64,000 bases of DNA from Paragonimus westermani (Eukaryota > Platyhelminthes > Trematoda > Plagiorchiida > Troglotrematidae). A program made the position numbers and the translations under genes. Of this stretch, positions 62,990-64,000 are shown piece by piece. How positions within the stretch are numbered: the first letter of the stretch is position 1; each line of letters opens with the position of its first letter. The notes under the pieces are model-generated. The model saw only the letters and a list, made by a program, of their open reading frames with translations, searched no databases and was not told the DNA's origin. Location of the stretch: the NCBI GenBank assembly GCA_008508345.1, contig QNGE01001222.1:1-64000 (forward strand), in the 5' to 3' direction.

Positions 62990-64000
62990 AAAATAAGGCG
63001 CCATCACCAAGACACACCTAACGGCTTTCACTGCCCCGCACCATTCAATACACCCATTTCACAAACAACTCGGCCAAACAAGGACAACATTTACGCCATT
63101 GAGCTCGATTAGCAGCCATCTCACCTCACGTCTCCAGCCCTAGCCCGGGCAACGAACCCGGTTTACAGCGGCCAGTCTCTTCATGAACGATTTCAATTCT
63201 CTAGGCCAGATCATCATTTGTCCACCTCGCATCTTACGCCAGTCGGCCACAGTGTCTGCAATGAATGTTCGGTGTTGCAAACGACCGGCTGACATCCTTG
63301 GTACATGACCTAACCATCTAAGAACATGTAGGGATTGAACGAAAGAACTCGTTTGGCAATCACCATCACATATCCGCTTCCTAACCTCTTCGTTGCTTAC
63401 TAGCTGATGTCGCCCCATACGAGTCATCGAGCGGAGATATCGGCAGTGAAATACCTGAAGACGGTTCACGTCTTCTACCAGGAGGAGCCAAGTTTCGCTA
63501 CCGTAAAATAACATAGCCCTCACTGTCGCCTTGCATACGCAACCCTCAAGTCTCAGAGGTAACTCTCCGTCACCAGAGATATCCCAGATTTGCGAACACC
63601 TCCCCAGCCCTAGAGATACGCGCTCCTGTTTCATTCCCTACACCACCGTCGCCGCCGATGCAGCTTCGCAGCTATACAAACACACCCATGGCTCCACTAT
63701 CTAACATTAAATCTAGGTAGACTGCAATCTTGAGGGAGTTTAAATTTTGAAGCTGTAAAGCTTATTCCGAAGCATCTAGCAGAACGCGAAATAGTGCCTA
63801 ACATTGTCTGTGCTACTTGGAAAGTGTAAAGCAGCAACATATTGTTGTCAGCATAATGAAGATCAGTCCACCTTCCATCAATCAACAGGTCCACACTGGC
63901 ATCTTGTGACTATCGGGACTACCGGAGACAATCCTCCGTTGTATCGTCAATCGGAAAAGTAAACAAAAATGGTGAAACAGGACAGCCTGGACGTACGTTG
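62990..64000 (-). mobile_element. RTE-like non-LTR element, 3' half, cut by the window edge
   Basis: From the right edge inwards the minus strand reads NVRPGCPVSPFLFTF (63,955-64,000), then DLLIDGRWTDLHYADNNMLL with the YADN catalytic box (63,830-63,892). A SCIGGDGGVGNETGAR segment lies near 63,630. KATVRAMLFYGSETWLLLVE is at about 63,465-63,525. LRWLGHVPRMSAGRL lies near 63,280-63,325, GGQMMIWPRELKSFMKRLAA near 63,175-63,235, and NRAQWRKCC near 63,085-63,115. It is the same family as the relic at 29.2-33.5 kb, and the 3' untranslated sequence is also shared. Frame changes and stops are present, and the endonuclease part lies outside the window. Confidence 0.85.

Noticed and set aside
1..64000. 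CRISPR arrays, bacterial operons or prophage
   Set aside because: No regularly spaced short repeats, no closely packed genes, and the recognised elements are all eukaryotic.

Overview
This is a eukaryotic, animal-type window. It has no operons or dense coding. It is mostly non-coding DNA with decayed retrotransposons, a few short genes or exons, dispersed repeats and microsatellites. The mix of a Penelope-like element carrying a GIY-YIG endonuclease with APE-type non-LTR elements of the kind common in flukes, plus moderate GC, suggests a parasitic flatworm, probably a digenean trematode. That placement is inference from family resemblance; no search was run.

Layout: 0-8 kb is mostly unassigned, with a 33-bp tandem repeat, a two-unit 154-bp tandem repeat and an inverted pair of a dispersed repeat (5.64-5.92 kb). 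At 8.0-10.7 kb lies a heavily decayed non-LTR retrotransposon (endonuclease then reverse transcriptase, + strand), followed by an LTR-like promoter/polyadenylation block at 11.0 kb. At 13.6-15.9 kb (- strand) is a Penelope-like element whose 687-codon reverse transcriptase/GIY-YIG frame is intact although its 5' end is missing. The next 11 kb show little. At 27.36-27.69 kb is an apparently intronless HMG-box gene.

At 29.2-33.5 kb is the most informative structure. A non-LTR element of the same family as the one at the right window edge is split by a second Penelope-like element with direct terminal repeats at both ends. That insert has lost its GIY-YIG domain and carries stops and frameshifts. 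At 38.0-40.7 kb is another decayed non-LTR element of a different family (+ strand). The remainder holds a candidate small secreted protein (46.07-46.38 kb, - strand), the last coding exon of a protein phosphatase 1 inhibitor-2 homologue (50.53-50.85 kb, - strand), a tRNA-like sequence (53.38-53.46 kb, - strand), further copies of the dispersed repeat, (TA)n tracts, and the 3' half of a non-LTR element running off the right edge (63.0-64.0 kb, - strand).

The cellular genes do not form a pathway. The window reads as gene-poor DNA shaped by successive transposition, and the order of some insertions can be read directly. I did not find a convincing wholly new system. The best leads are the nested insertion with its junctions, the intact Penelope-like frame beside an endonuclease-less relative, and a dispersed repeat that stays open in reading frame between copies.
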